A stretch of 64,000 bases of DNA from Pseudomonas sp. RC10 (lineage in GTDB: Bacteria; Pseudomonadota; Gammaproteobacteria; Pseudomonadales; Pseudomonadaceae): positions 3,410,001 to 3,474,000 of the forward strand of contig NZ_CP151650.1 in NCBI RefSeq assembly GCF_038397775.1. Reading direction: 5' to 3'. The translations under genes were made by a program, and so were the position numbers. The notes below the pieces were generated by a model. It did no database searches. It worked only from the letters and a program-made list of their open reading frames with translations, and was not told the origin of the DNA. Positions 26,752 to 34,987 of this stretch are shown here, in pieces (position 1 is the stretch's first letter; each line of letters starts with the position of its first letter).

Positions 26752-27732
26752 ATGAACATGAGTGTTTCGTCGCATCGCCCCCTGCAGGACCTGAACACGC
26801 CCACGGATTTTTCCTCACTGAGCGGCAAATCCGGCCAGCACAACGGCCTCGGCAGCAGTGGCAGCGGCAACCAGGCCATCGACCCCAGCGCATTGCTGTT
26901 CGCCAGCCCGACGCAGTCCCAGGTCAATTTCGCGCCGCCCAACAGCCAGGACCCGCAGGTGGACGCCAGCAACCCGGCCTCCAGCACTGATCAACAAGCG
27001 GGCGTGGTGCAGCAGATCATGAGCCTGCTGATGCAATTGATCCAGATGCTCATGCAGAACAACCCCAACAGCCCGTCCAACGCGCAAAACCTCGCGACGC
27101 AGAACCCGGCCACTGGCAGCGGAAGCGGTGCCGGCAGCGGCGCAGTGGACGGGGCGGGTTCCGGCGCAGGTTCGGGCGAGGGCGCGTCGGGTGCAGAGGG
27201 CGCTGGGGCTCCAACGAGCAACGCCGCCAGCGCGGTGCCGGGCGATACGTCGCTCACCGGTTCAGGCGATCTGCACCTGCCCAAGCAGCTCGAACCGTAC
27301 CGCAACGACATCATGGACGCCTCGAACGCCACGGGCGTTCCGCCGAGCGTGCTGGCCGGGCAGATCTGGGCCGAGTCCCGTGGCCAGTTGGGCCAGGACA
27401 CCACCAACGTCAACGGCAAGACCGATGCGGGCCTGATGCAGGTCAACGCCGATACCTTCGCCGGTCTGAAAAAGGAAAACCCCGATCTGCTGGGCAACGC
27501 CGACGTGAACAACGCCCACGACAACATCATGGCGGGCGCGCTGTACATGCGCGATCAGAAAGAGGCGTTCGGCGACTGGGGTTCCGCGCTGCGGGCCTAC
27601 AACTCCGGCCCGGACAAGGTCAGCAAGGGTGACCTGGCCAACGCAGGCGGCGTGGGCGATCCCGACTACGTCAACAACGTCATGAACTTCGCGAAGATCA
27701 TCGAAAGCGGTCAGGGGCAATTGCCCGGCTGA
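26752..27732 (+). CDS. Harpin-like helper with lytic transglycosylase domain (HopP1/HrpH type)
   Basis: The protein has 326 residues and no cysteine. The N-terminal ~110 residues are Ser/Gln/Asn-rich with an amphipathic repeat (IMSLLMQLIQMLMQNN). A Gly/Ser/Ala linker follows. The last ~150 residues are an SLT lytic transglycosylase: catalytic Glu in IWAESRGQLG, GLMQVN and RAYNSGP. The combination of harpin-like tail and muramidase occurs in HopP1- and HrpH-type helpers of P. syringae, which open peptidoglycan during secretion. It follows hrpK after 32 bp with a good GAGG site, and is probably HrpL-controlled. I cannot tell HopP1 from HrpH by eye. Confidence 0.85.
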   Translation: MNMSVSSHRPLQDLNTPTDFSSLSGKSGQHNGLGSSGSGNQAIDPSALLFASPTQSQVNFAPPNSQDPQVDASNPASSTDQQAGVVQQIMSLLMQLIQMLMQNNPNSPSNAQNLATQNPATGSGSGAGSGAVDGAGSGAGSGEGASGAEGAGAPTSNAASAVPGDTSLTGSGDLHLPKQLEPYRNDIMDASNATGVPPSVLAGQIWAESRGQLGQDTTNVNGKTDAGLMQVNADTFAGLKKENPDLLGNADVNNAHDNIMAGALYMRDQKEAFGDWGSALRAYNSGPDKVSKGDLANAGGVGDPDYVNNVMNFAKIIESGQGQLPG

Positions 27733-27817
27733 TCGGTGACTCGCTCAAGGACCGGGTGACGGGCGGGTGTGTGCCCGTCGCGCGGTCTGGCTCGTACATC
27801 AACAAGAGGTGTTAACC

Positions 27818-29293
27818 ATGAATGGAATCCAGAGAACCCCCCAAGGCGCTCAGCCGGTCGCCAGCACGTCGGCGAACACCGTCAACGACACCGACGCAGG
27901 GCATGGCGCGGGGCGGGTTGCCGCGTTGTCTCCGGCGCTGGTGCAAGCGGAAGTCACGCTGATCGCCGATTACCTGAAACAGCACGTTTTTTCTGCCCAT
28001 TACCAGAATTTGAAAACGGCTCCTCCCGGCGCCAGCCAAGCGGCGCTGGATGACATCAACCAACATAACGAAGGCGTGACCCGGCATAACGCGCAGCTCA
28101 ACGACATCGCCACCAGCCGTGCCCGCGTGTTGCAGCGGGAGGGCGAAACCCTGAGCGACATCGCCGACACCCTGGCCAAGGGCGAGAAGTTCGACCGGCT
28201 GGCAACTCACACGTCCAGCGCGTTCCGTGCGATTCCGTTCGCCGCCGCGACGGCGTTGCAGTACGCCCGCCCCCAGATCAACAAGGGCGACTGGCTGCCG
28301 ACGCCACTCAAACCTCTGACGCCGCTGATTTCTGGGGCGCTGTCGGGTGTCATGGATCAGGTGGGCACCGGGGTGATGAACCGGGTGACCGGCGATAATC
28401 AATTCCTCAAGACCACGCCTGACAAGCTGCATGATGCAATGGCGACCTCCCAGCGGCTGCACGCACCGGGGCTGGTCAGGCAGAGCGTCGACATGGGCGT
28501 GGCGATTCAGGGCTACACCGCCCGTAACGCAGCGCGTACGGTCATGGCCACCGCGCTGGCGGGGCATCCCAAGGCACAGGGCGCGATGGACACCGCAATC
28601 TCGACGGTCGGCGGACTCGGGGCGAATGCCGTATTCGGCAACCGGTTGCAAGCCACGGAACACCGTGACCATCAGCGCGGTGGGGCCTATGTGTTCGGCC
28701 GTAAAGACGCCGAGGCCAAGCCGCTGGACGAAGAAACGGAATGGCTCGACGCCTATAAGGGCATCAAGAACGCCAGCTATTCGGGGGCGGCGGTCAATGC
28801 GGGCAAACGCCTCGCGGGCATGCCTATCGACATCCTGACCGACAGCAGCAAAGCCGTGCGCAGCCTGGTCTCGGCCACCAGCCTGACCCAGAACGGGCTG
28901 GCGTTGGCGGGTGGGTTCGCGGGCGTGGGCAAGTTGCAGGAATTGGCGACCAAAAACCTCAGTAATCCTTATGCGAAGACCGTTGTCAGCCAGTTGACCA
29001 ACACTGCTGCATCGGCCGCCGTGTTTGCTGGCTGGACCACCGCAGGCGTGATGACCGATCCGGCCACCAAAGGCGCCGAGGCCTTCCTGCAAAACACCGT
29101 CAAGGGTGCGGCGTCCACCTCGGCGTCGTTTGTGGGCGACAAGAGCGTGGCGGGCGCCAAAGCCGTCGGCCGTGGTGCTTCCGAAACCGTGTCCACAACC
29201 GGCGCGGCCTTGCGGGCGCAGTACGAGAATCATGTGCGCCGTCGTGAACGGGAGCGGGATGTTGAGGGGGAAGGGGGGATGGAGATGGCCTGA
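27818..29293 (+). CDS. hopAA1: Type III effector HopAA1
   Basis: The protein has 491 residues from ATG 27818 with AAGAGG upstream. The core matches remembered HopAA1 closely: KGDWLPTPLKPLTPLISGAL, RDHQRGGAYVFG, and NGLALAGGFAGVGKLQE. In P. syringae HopAA1 is an effector of the conserved effector locus. It has been linked to a GTPase-activating-protein-like GALRA motif; here the equivalent residues 134-138 read SAFRA. No hrp box is visible in the 85 bp upstream, so transcription probably comes from the hrpK promoter. This is the last recognisable gene of the secretion locus. Confidence 0.88.
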   Translation: MNGIQRTPQGAQPVASTSANTVNDTDAGHGAGRVAALSPALVQAEVTLIADYLKQHVFSAHYQNLKTAPPGASQAALDDINQHNEGVTRHNAQLNDIATSRARVLQREGETLSDIADTLAKGEKFDRLATHTSSAFRAIPFAAATALQYARPQINKGDWLPTPLKPLTPLISGALSGVMDQVGTGVMNRVTGDNQFLKTTPDKLHDAMATSQRLHAPGLVRQSVDMGVAIQGYTARNAARTVMATALAGHPKAQGAMDTAISTVGGLGANAVFGNRLQATEHRDHQRGGAYVFGRKDAEAKPLDEETEWLDAYKGIKNASYSGAAVNAGKRLAGMPIDILTDSSKAVRSLVSATSLTQNGLALAGGFAGVGKLQELATKNLSNPYAKTVVSQLTNTAASAAVFAGWTTAGVMTDPATKGAEAFLQNTVKGAASTSASFVGDKSVAGAKAVGRGASETVSTTGAALRAQYENHVRRRERERDVEGEGGMEMA

Positions 29294-29365
29294 GGTGGCT
29301 TGAAGTTTTGAGCCGCGAGTTTTGAGCTGCAAGCTGCAAGAAAGAGCAGAATTCGCGCGCTTCAG

Positions 29366-29541
29366 ACGCTTTTGATTCTGCCCGGAGGGCGTAGGAGTTG
29401 GCTTGCCTACGATCGGCTGCGAAGCAGTCGCAAATTCAGAGCATGCGATCTGTCTGACAGGGTGGAGGTGTTTGGTTCTACTGCCGCTACGCAGCAGATT
29501 GTAGGCAAGCCAACTCCCACGGCCCGTAATCAAAAGCGTTG
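29366..29541. repeat. Long inverted-repeat element (REPIN family C)
   Basis: GTAGGAGTTGGCTTGCCTAC near 29391 is answered by GTAGGCAAGCCAACTCCCAC near 29501. The pairing extends outward: CGCTTTTGATT near 29368 and AATCAAAAGCG near 29528. It marks the right edge of the secretion locus, just after hopAA1. Confidence 0.85.
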
Positions 29542-30032
29542 TGCAGCGCTTGTTAGAGTACGCGACGCGTTCAGTGACTATGCGAGCTGATGCGTTAGCG
29601 TATAGCGTTAGCCTTTATGGCCTTAGTTCTTTTCCGTCTGCACTTATTTGGCGCATACACATTAGCTATCCATAACTCGAAAGTCTGTTAATACCCCTCA
29701 AAACTTGCACAATCGTGCTTTTATTTAAGCCCACAGAACTAATAGCACACGACCCACTCGAAGCGTTTAATGGCAGATAGTTTGCCATCGGGCGGATGAA
29801 GCTTCGTGGTTGAGGCGCACGCCCGAAATCAGGACTAACCTGAGCAGACGCGGGCGTTCGCCGTTGATACCGACTGTCCAGTCAAACGCCGCTCGCTGGC
29901 TGCACAGGCCATCCATGCAAGTCAGGAAATGTAGACCGTCCTTATTTGGGGACACCGTTTTTATTGTCGACGACATTCACTGGCCGGGCACTTCGCCCGC
30001 CTCGACAGACATGACACTTGGAGCAATCGGCG
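29542..30032. other. Gene-free, AT-richer interval
   Basis: No convincing coding frame is visible on either strand. From ~29590 to 29770 the DNA is clearly more AT-rich than its surroundings, with stretches such as CTTTTATTTAAG. It ends in the leader of the repeat protein at 30033. It could be a horizontally acquired remnant or an extended control region. Nothing in it is recognisable. Confidence 0.5.
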
Positions 30033-30908
30033 ATGAATAAGCAATGGGTTTGGGGCCTGACGGTTTCCGTGCTGGCTTTGGGTGTGTCCACCGCGTACGC
30101 GGCGTCCGATGTAACCACTGGCAAGGCCGTGGCGGAATACGGCTCCGAGAAAGTCGGCCCGAACCGAACGGCGTCCGATGGCAGCGACCATGTCGGAGCG
30201 AATGCGACCGCGTCCGATGGCGCGGATCATGTCGGCGCCAACGCTACGGCCTCCGATGGTTCGGATCGTGTGGGTGCCAATCGTGTAGCGGCTGACGGTG
30301 CTGATCGTGTCGGGGCCAATCGCGTAGCGGCTGACGGTGCTGATCATGTGGGCGCAAATTCCGTTGCTGCTGATGGTGCTGATCGTGTGGGTGCCAACCG
30401 CGTAGCCGCTGATGGCGCTGATCATGTGGGCGCAAATTCCGTTGCTGCTGATGGCGCTGATCGTGTGGGTGCCAACCGCGTAGCCGCTGATGGCGCGGAT
30501 CGTGTAGGTGCCAATCGCGTAGCGGCTGACGGTGCGGATCGTGTAGGTGCGAATCGCGTAGCGGCTGACGGCGCTGACCGTGTCGGTGCAAATCGAGTGG
30601 CCGCCGACGGTGCAGATCATGTGGGTGCGAACTCCGTAGCCGCCGACGGCGCCGATCGCGTGGGTGCGAATCGTGTCGCTGCTGATGGCGCGGACCGTGT
30701 AGGCGCTAATCGTGTCGCTGCTGACGGCGCAGATCACGTCGGCGCCAACGCTGTCGCTGCGAACGGCCAGCCTGAACGCGGTCTGGCTTCTGATGGCGCG
30801 GACAAAGTGGGCGCGTCCCGCGTCGCCGCTCAGGGCGAGAAAAAACTCGATTACATGAACTTCCGCGAAGTGGCCGGTGAGATGGATTACGACAAACTCA
30901 CCCGGTAA
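30033..30908 (+). CDS. Secreted 13-residue-repeat protein of unknown function
   Basis: ATG 30033 (MNKQWVWGLTVSVLALG) starts a signal peptide that should be cut after AYA. The mature protein begins with an ASDVTTGKAVAEYGSEKVG region. Residues 46-240 then hold fifteen tandem 13-residue units, consensus VAADGADRVGANR. A degenerate unit and a short unique tail (KLDYMNFREVAGEMDYDKL) close the chain. There are no cysteines or other recognised domains. Regular Gly/Asn spacing could support a beta-solenoid or amyloid-like fibre, but this is a guess. A Rho-independent terminator follows at once, so it is probably monocistronic. Confidence 0.8.
   Translation: MNKQWVWGLTVSVLALGVSTAYAASDVTTGKAVAEYGSEKVGPNRTASDGSDHVGANATASDGADHVGANATASDGSDRVGANRVAADGADRVGANRVAADGADHVGANSVAADGADRVGANRVAADGADHVGANSVAADGADRVGANRVAADGADRVGANRVAADGADRVGANRVAADGADRVGANRVAADGADHVGANSVAADGADRVGANRVAADGADRVGANRVAADGADHVGANAVAANGQPERGLASDGADKVGASRVAAQGEKKLDYMNFREVAGEMDYDKLTR
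30168..30752 (+). repeat. Fifteen 39-bp in-frame repeats encoding the 13-residue unit
   Basis: Units are exactly 39 bp and show no indels. Two protein variants occur: DRVGANR units and DHVGANS/A units. Synonymous codons vary from unit to unit, yet the encoded residues stay fixed. Units 5-6 and 7-8 form a near-identical 78-bp pair, evidence of a recent higher-order duplication. Confidence 0.95.
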
Positions 30909-30927
30909 CGGTCACGTGAAAGGAAAG

Positions 30928-30960
30928 ACCGCCCCGCCTCGCCGGTGGCGGTTTTTTTTT
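30928..30960 (+). terminator. Rho-independent terminator
   Basis: ACCGCC pairs with GGCGGT across a 13-nt GC-rich loop, followed by nine T residues. It ends transcription of the repeat protein gene. Confidence 0.92.
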
Positions 30961-31027
30961 GCCTGCGCCGCACGCGCGCTCTTACACGACGGCATAATCG
31001 CGCCTTCTTTCAACAGGAGACCGCCCG

Positions 31028-31426
31028 ATGACTGACCGTACGCTGATTGTTCCCGACACCATGACATCCCTCGTTGAACGCGCCGGTTACGCCCCTGCTG
31101 TGAGCGTCGGCGACACGTTGTACTGCGCCGGACAAGTCGGCAGAACCGCCGACCTCAAGGTGATCGACGACCCGGAACAACAGTTCATCGCGGCCTGGGA
31201 CAACCTGCGTCAGGTGCTCGAAGCGGGAGGCTGCACGTTCGAAGACATCGTCGACATGACCACCTACCACGTGAACATGTCGCAGCACATGCCGGTGTTT
31301 CGTGACGTAAAAAACCGGCTGTTCCCCCGAGGCCTGTGCGCCTGGACCTGCATCGGCGTGAGCGAACTGGCGCACCCCGGCATCCTGGTGGAAATCAAAT
31401 GCGTGGCGGTGCGGCGTCGGGCTTGA
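31028..31426 (+). CDS. RidA/YjgF-family enamine deaminase-like protein
   Basis: The protein has 132 residues, the family's usual size. RidA landmarks are present: SVGDTLYCAGQVG, a central EQFIAAWDNLRQVLEAGG-like helix with the family NL pair, and VDMTTYHVNM. The usual C-terminal catalytic Arg region reads PRGLCAWTCIGVSELAHPGILVEI, a variation on the canonical R-x-A-V-G-V. Members hydrolyse reactive enamine/imine intermediates or act in specific pathways. Its neighbour is a RibD-like reductase gene, about 100 bp downstream. Confidence 0.88.
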   Translation: MTDRTLIVPDTMTSLVERAGYAPAVSVGDTLYCAGQVGRTADLKVIDDPEQQFIAAWDNLRQVLEAGGCTFEDIVDMTTYHVNMSQHMPVFRDVKNRLFPRGLCAWTCIGVSELAHPGILVEIKCVAVRRRA

Positions 31427-31529
31427 TCCATGGGCGGTATGACAGCCGGCCGCTCGTGGAGGATGGGCTGAACTAACGCTGCGCCATCCGGGTCGGTTTT
31501 ACATCGCTCATCCATTGCTGGAGTCTGTC

Positions 31530-32216
31530 ATGCAGCCTTATGTCATTTGCCACATGATGTCGTCCCTCGACGGCCACGCGCTCACCGACGGCTGGGACCG
31601 CGCCTTCAAGAAATCCGCGGGCGACCTCTACGAAACGCTGGCCCAGACCTTCGAATTCGATGCCTGGATCTGCGGTCGCGTGACCATGCAGGAAATCGCC
31701 CACGATGACGGTTATCCGAAAGGCTTGGCGAAGGGCACGATTCCCCGCACGGATCACTTCGTCGAACGCAATGCCAACAGCTACGCGATCTCCATCGACC
31801 CCCACGGCAAGGTGGGCTGGAAGAAAAATGAAGCGCTGGGTTCCCACGTGGTTGAAGTGCTCACTGAAGGCGTCTCGGACGATTACCTCGCGCACCTGCA
31901 ATCCGTGGGCGTTTCGTACCTGTTTGCGGGAAAAACGGAAATCGACCTCCAGCACGTGGTGGACGTGTTAAGCAGACAACTGGGCTGCAAACGGCTGATC
32001 GTCGAGGGTGGGCCCCATGTCAGCGGCTCGTTCGTCAACGCCGGTCTGGTGGACGAAGTGAGTGTGTTGATCTTGCCGCTGGTGGACGGTCGTGGCGAAC
32101 ACCCCGCGTCATTCGAGGTGTCGCCCGACGCCTGGAAACAGCCCGCGCACCTAAAGTTGTCGTCTGCCGAGGTCCAGGAGGGCGGCGCGGTTTGGCTGCG
32201 TTACACCAGGGCCTGA
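31530..32216 (+). CDS. RibD C-terminal / dihydrofolate reductase-fold NADPH reductase
   Basis: The protein has 228 residues from ATG 31530 with GGAG upstream. It opens with YVICHMMSSLDGHALTDGWD, the substrate and NADPH-binding start of the RibD_C fold. Other landmarks are DAWICGRVTMQEI, VSYLFAGKTEIDL and CKRLIVEGGPHVSGSFVNAGLVDEV. The family includes pyrimidine reductases, but stand-alone members have unknown substrates. Confidence 0.88.
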   Translation: MQPYVICHMMSSLDGHALTDGWDRAFKKSAGDLYETLAQTFEFDAWICGRVTMQEIAHDDGYPKGLAKGTIPRTDHFVERNANSYAISIDPHGKVGWKKNEALGSHVVEVLTEGVSDDYLAHLQSVGVSYLFAGKTEIDLQHVVDVLSRQLGCKRLIVEGGPHVSGSFVNAGLVDEVSVLILPLVDGRGEHPASFEVSPDAWKQPAHLKLSSAEVQEGGAVWLRYTRA

Positions 32217-32221
32217 TGGAA

Positions 32222-33112
32222 TCAACCGGCGAGGCGTGTCTCGTCGGCATGCTGGACGGCGCTCTGCACCAGGTCGATGAAAGCGTTGAGCGCAGGCGAG
32301 CGCACGCCCCGTCGCCAGATCAGCCAGATATTCAAGTAGCGGAATTCTTCGCTCAGCGGATAGGCCCGGACGCTGGGGCTGCCTGGCATGCTTTCGAGCA
32401 TGCTGCGCGGCACCATCGCCACGCCCGCGCCTGCGGTTACACAGGCCAGCATGCCGTGGTAGGACTCCATTTCGAGGATCTTGCCGGGGGTGGCCATGTC
32501 GGCCTTGAACCAGGCTTCGAAGTGGCGGCGGTAGGAGCAGTTCTGGCGAAAGCCATAGACCGTCTTCCCATTCACATCCAGCGCACGGGTCACGGGATCA
32601 TGGCTGGCAGCGGTGATCAGCAGCATTTCCTCTTCGAACAACTCGACGCCTTCCAGCTCGGGGTGACGCAGTGGCCCATCGACGAACGCAGCACTCAGCC
32701 GTCCTGACAAGACACCGTCGATCATGTCTCCAGAAGGCCCGGTAGAGAGGTCCAGCTCGACCTTGGGGTAGCGCTGGTGAAACGCTGCCAGCAGGGAAGG
32801 GATGCGCACGGCCGCCGTGCTTTCCATGGAGCCCAGGGAAAACGCGCCCTGAGGCTCGGACCCCGAGGTGGCCTGACGCGCCTCCTCAACCAGATCGAGA
32901 ATGCGCCGGGTGTAGTCGAGAAACGTCCAGCCGGTGGGGGACAGACGCAGGCGCAGTTTTTCGCGAATGAACAGATCGACGCCCAGTTCCTGTTCCAGTT
33001 GCTTGATGCGAGTGGTCAGGTTGGACGGCACACGGTGCAGGCGCTGGGCCGCCGCGGTGATGCTGCCTTCTTCGGCAATGGCCTTGAACAGTTCGAGTTG
33101 GGTCAGGTCCAT
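32222..33112 (-). CDS. ptrR: LysR-family regulator, PtrR-like
   Basis: The protein has 296 residues from ATG 33112 ([40 protein letters not shown] opening). The helix-turn-helix and effector domain are complete. It is divergent from a sad-type aldehyde dehydrogenase gene, the arrangement of ptrR (yneJ) and sad (yneI) in enteric bacteria and pseudomonads. The assignment rests mainly on that context. A GATAAT-N5-ATTATC palindrome lies between the two genes. Confidence 0.78.
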   Translation of the reverse strand: MDLTQLELFKAIAEEGSITAAAQRLHRVPSNLTTRIKQLEQELGVDLFIREKLRLRLSPTGWTFLDYTRRILDLVEEARQATSGSEPQGAFSLGSMESTAAVRIPSLLAAFHQRYPKVELDLSTGPSGDMIDGVLSGRLSAAFVDGPLRHPELEGVELFEEEMLLITAASHDPVTRALDVNGKTVYGFRQNCSYRRHFEAWFKADMATPGKILEMESYHGMLACVTAGAGVAMVPRSMLESMPGSPSVRAYPLSEEFRYLNIWLIWRRGVRSPALNAFIDLVQSAVQHADETRLAG

Positions 33113-33151
33113 GTGGGCGGTCAATCTTTCACGTTTTGAGAATGTATTTTT

Positions 33152-33168
33152 GATAATTATTCATTATC
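33152..33168. promoter_or_regulatory. LysR-type operator in ptrR-sad intergenic region
   Basis: GATAAT and ATTATC form a perfect 6-bp inverted repeat around TATTC. This fits the LysR T-N11-A pattern. It is centred 48 bp from the ptrR start and 113 bp from the sad start, in the only AT-rich part of the intergenic DNA. Confidence 0.65.
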
Positions 33169-33272
33169 GGAAATGGTTCGGAGAGCCTATCGTGGTCCCA
33201 GGACTTCAGCAATGGGTGGCCGTCGGACGGCATTCAGTGTGAAGGTCACACCACCACAGGAGGCATTTACTC

Positions 33273-34664
33273 ATGTCGCAACACGCATCTTCGTCTCACG
33301 CCATTTCGTTGAACCCTGCCACTGGCAAGGTGTTTGCCGAGTATCCGTTCGAACAGGCTGCCGAGCTTGAGCAGTCCCTGAGCCGCGCTGCCGCTGGCTT
33401 CAAAGCCTGGCGCAAGGAGCCGATCAGCGTGCGCGCCGAGCAGTTGCGCAAAATCGCCAAGGTCTTGCGCAAGAACGCCGAGGCACTGGCGCAGATGATG
33501 ACCGCCGAAATGGGCAAGCCCATCGCCCAGTCCCGTGGCGAGGTGGAAAAAACCGCTGCCACCTGCGAGTGGTACGCCGAAAACGGCCCGGCCATGCTGG
33601 CCCCGGAAAAGACCCCGGTCGAGAACGACAAGGCGTACATCGATTACCTGCCGCTGGGCCCGATCCTGGCGGTGATGCCGTGGAACTTCCCGATCTGGCA
33701 GGTGATGCGCGGCGCGATCCCGATGATTCTTTCGGGCAATACCTACGTCCTCAAACACGCCCCCAACGTCATGGGTAGCGCGTACCTGTTGCGTGATGCT
33801 TGGGCCGAAGCCGGTCTGCCGGAAGGTGTGTTCGAAGTGATCAACGTCGGCAACGAAGGCGTTTCGAAAGCCATTGCCGATCCACGCATTGCCGCGGTTG
33901 CCGTCACTGGCAGCGTACGCGCCGGTGCTGCCATTGCCGCTCAGGCCGGTGCAGCGTTGAAGAAGTGCGTGCTGGAGCTGGGCGGTTCGGACCCGTTCAT
34001 CGTGCTGGCGGACGCGGACCTGGACGAGGCCGTGAAGGCCGCGACCATCGGCCGTTATCAGAACAGTGGCCAGATTTGCGTGGCGGCCAAGCGCATCATC
34101 GTCGAAGAAAGCGTGCTGCCCGCGTTTACCGAAAAGTTTGTGGCGGCGGTCAAAGCGCTGAAAGTCGGTGATCCGCTGGATGAGGCGAATTACGTCGGTC
34201 CAATGGCCCGTTACGATCTGCGCGACGAGCTGCATGCCCAAGTGCAGAAAACCCTGAGCGAAGGCGCGACGCTGTTGTTCGGCGGTGAAAAGGTCGCGGG
34301 CGAGGGCAATTACTATGCGCCGACGATCCTGTCGAATGTGCGGCCAGGCATGACATCGTTTACGGAAGAGCTGTTCGGCCCCGTGGCGTCCTTGATCGTC
34401 GCCCGTGATGCCGAGCATGCCGTCGAGCTGGCCAACGACAGCGAGTTCGGTCTGGCGGGCAGCGTCTGGACGGCGGACGTCGAAAAGGCCCGCGACATCG
34501 CGGCGCGACTGGAAACCGGCGGCGTGTTCATCAATGGCTACACCGCCTCTGACGCCCGGGTGCCCATTGGCGGCGTGAAGAAAAGCGGATTCGGCCGGGA
34601 GCTGTCGCACTTCGGCATCCGCGAATTCTGCAACGCGCAAACCGTCTGGCTGGATCGTCGTTGA
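33273..34664 (+). CDS. sad: NAD-dependent succinate-semialdehyde dehydrogenase (Sad type)
   Basis: The protein has 463 residues. Aldehyde dehydrogenase motifs are complete: PWNFPIWQ, VAVTGSVRAGAAIAAQAG, catalytic Glu in LELGGSDPF and catalytic Cys269 in NSGQICVAAKR. The C-terminal SGFGRELSHFGIREF is typical of the Sad/YneI subgroup. It would oxidise succinate semialdehyde, for example from putrescine or GABA breakdown, to succinate. Divergent PtrR-like regulator and own terminator indicate a single-gene unit. Confidence 0.9.
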   Translation: MSQHASSSHAISLNPATGKVFAEYPFEQAAELEQSLSRAAAGFKAWRKEPISVRAEQLRKIAKVLRKNAEALAQMMTAEMGKPIAQSRGEVEKTAATCEWYAENGPAMLAPEKTPVENDKAYIDYLPLGPILAVMPWNFPIWQVMRGAIPMILSGNTYVLKHAPNVMGSAYLLRDAWAEAGLPEGVFEVINVGNEGVSKAIADPRIAAVAVTGSVRAGAAIAAQAGAALKKCVLELGGSDPFIVLADADLDEAVKAATIGRYQNSGQICVAAKRIIVEESVLPAFTEKFVAAVKALKVGDPLDEANYVGPMARYDLRDELHAQVQKTLSEGATLLFGGEKVAGEGNYYAPTILSNVRPGMTSFTEELFGPVASLIVARDAEHAVELANDSEFGLAGSVWTADVEKARDIAARLETGGVFINGYTASDARVPIGGVKKSGFGRELSHFGIREFCNAQTVWLDRR

Positions 34665-34686
34665 TCGGCGTCAGCCGGTAGCACCG

Positions 34687-34722
34687 AACCCCGCGCAATC
34701 GATGACTGCGCGGGGTTTTTCT
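34687..34722 (+). terminator. Rho-independent terminator after sad
   Basis: AACCCCGCGCA pairs perfectly with TGCGCGGGGTT across nine bases, followed by a T-rich tail. Confidence 0.95.
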
Positions 34723-34797
34723 TTCTCTGTGATGGGCACGTCCTGTTGCTACAAACACTCAGGTGCGTTGCAGCCCTTCGGGTCGACGCGGTTTGAA

Positions 34798-34888
34798 CTG
34801 TAGGAGCGAATTCATTCGCGAAAAGGCGTTCGGGCGATGGAGATGTATCAGCTGTACCGCCGTCTCGCGAATGAATTCGCTCCTACAG
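34798..34888. repeat. REPIN, GAATTCATTCGCGA family
   Basis: Inverted arms CTGTAGGAGCGAATTCATTC and GAATGAATTCGCTCCTACAG enclose ~50 bp. It is the third copy of this family in the window, located between sad and the convergent CGNR gene. Confidence 0.92.
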
Positions 34889-34987
34889 GAGATCGCGGTA
34901 GCTCTGAGAGACGCGGCCGTCCCCCTCGGTGTCAGGCGCGACGGGTGTGTCGTTCGCAAGGTCCTGGGCTGCTCCCATTGCAGACCG

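Noticed and set aside
30168..30752. CRISPR or minisatellite without coding role
   Set aside because: All units are 39 bp, in frame, with synonymous variation, and follow a signal peptide, so the array is coding.
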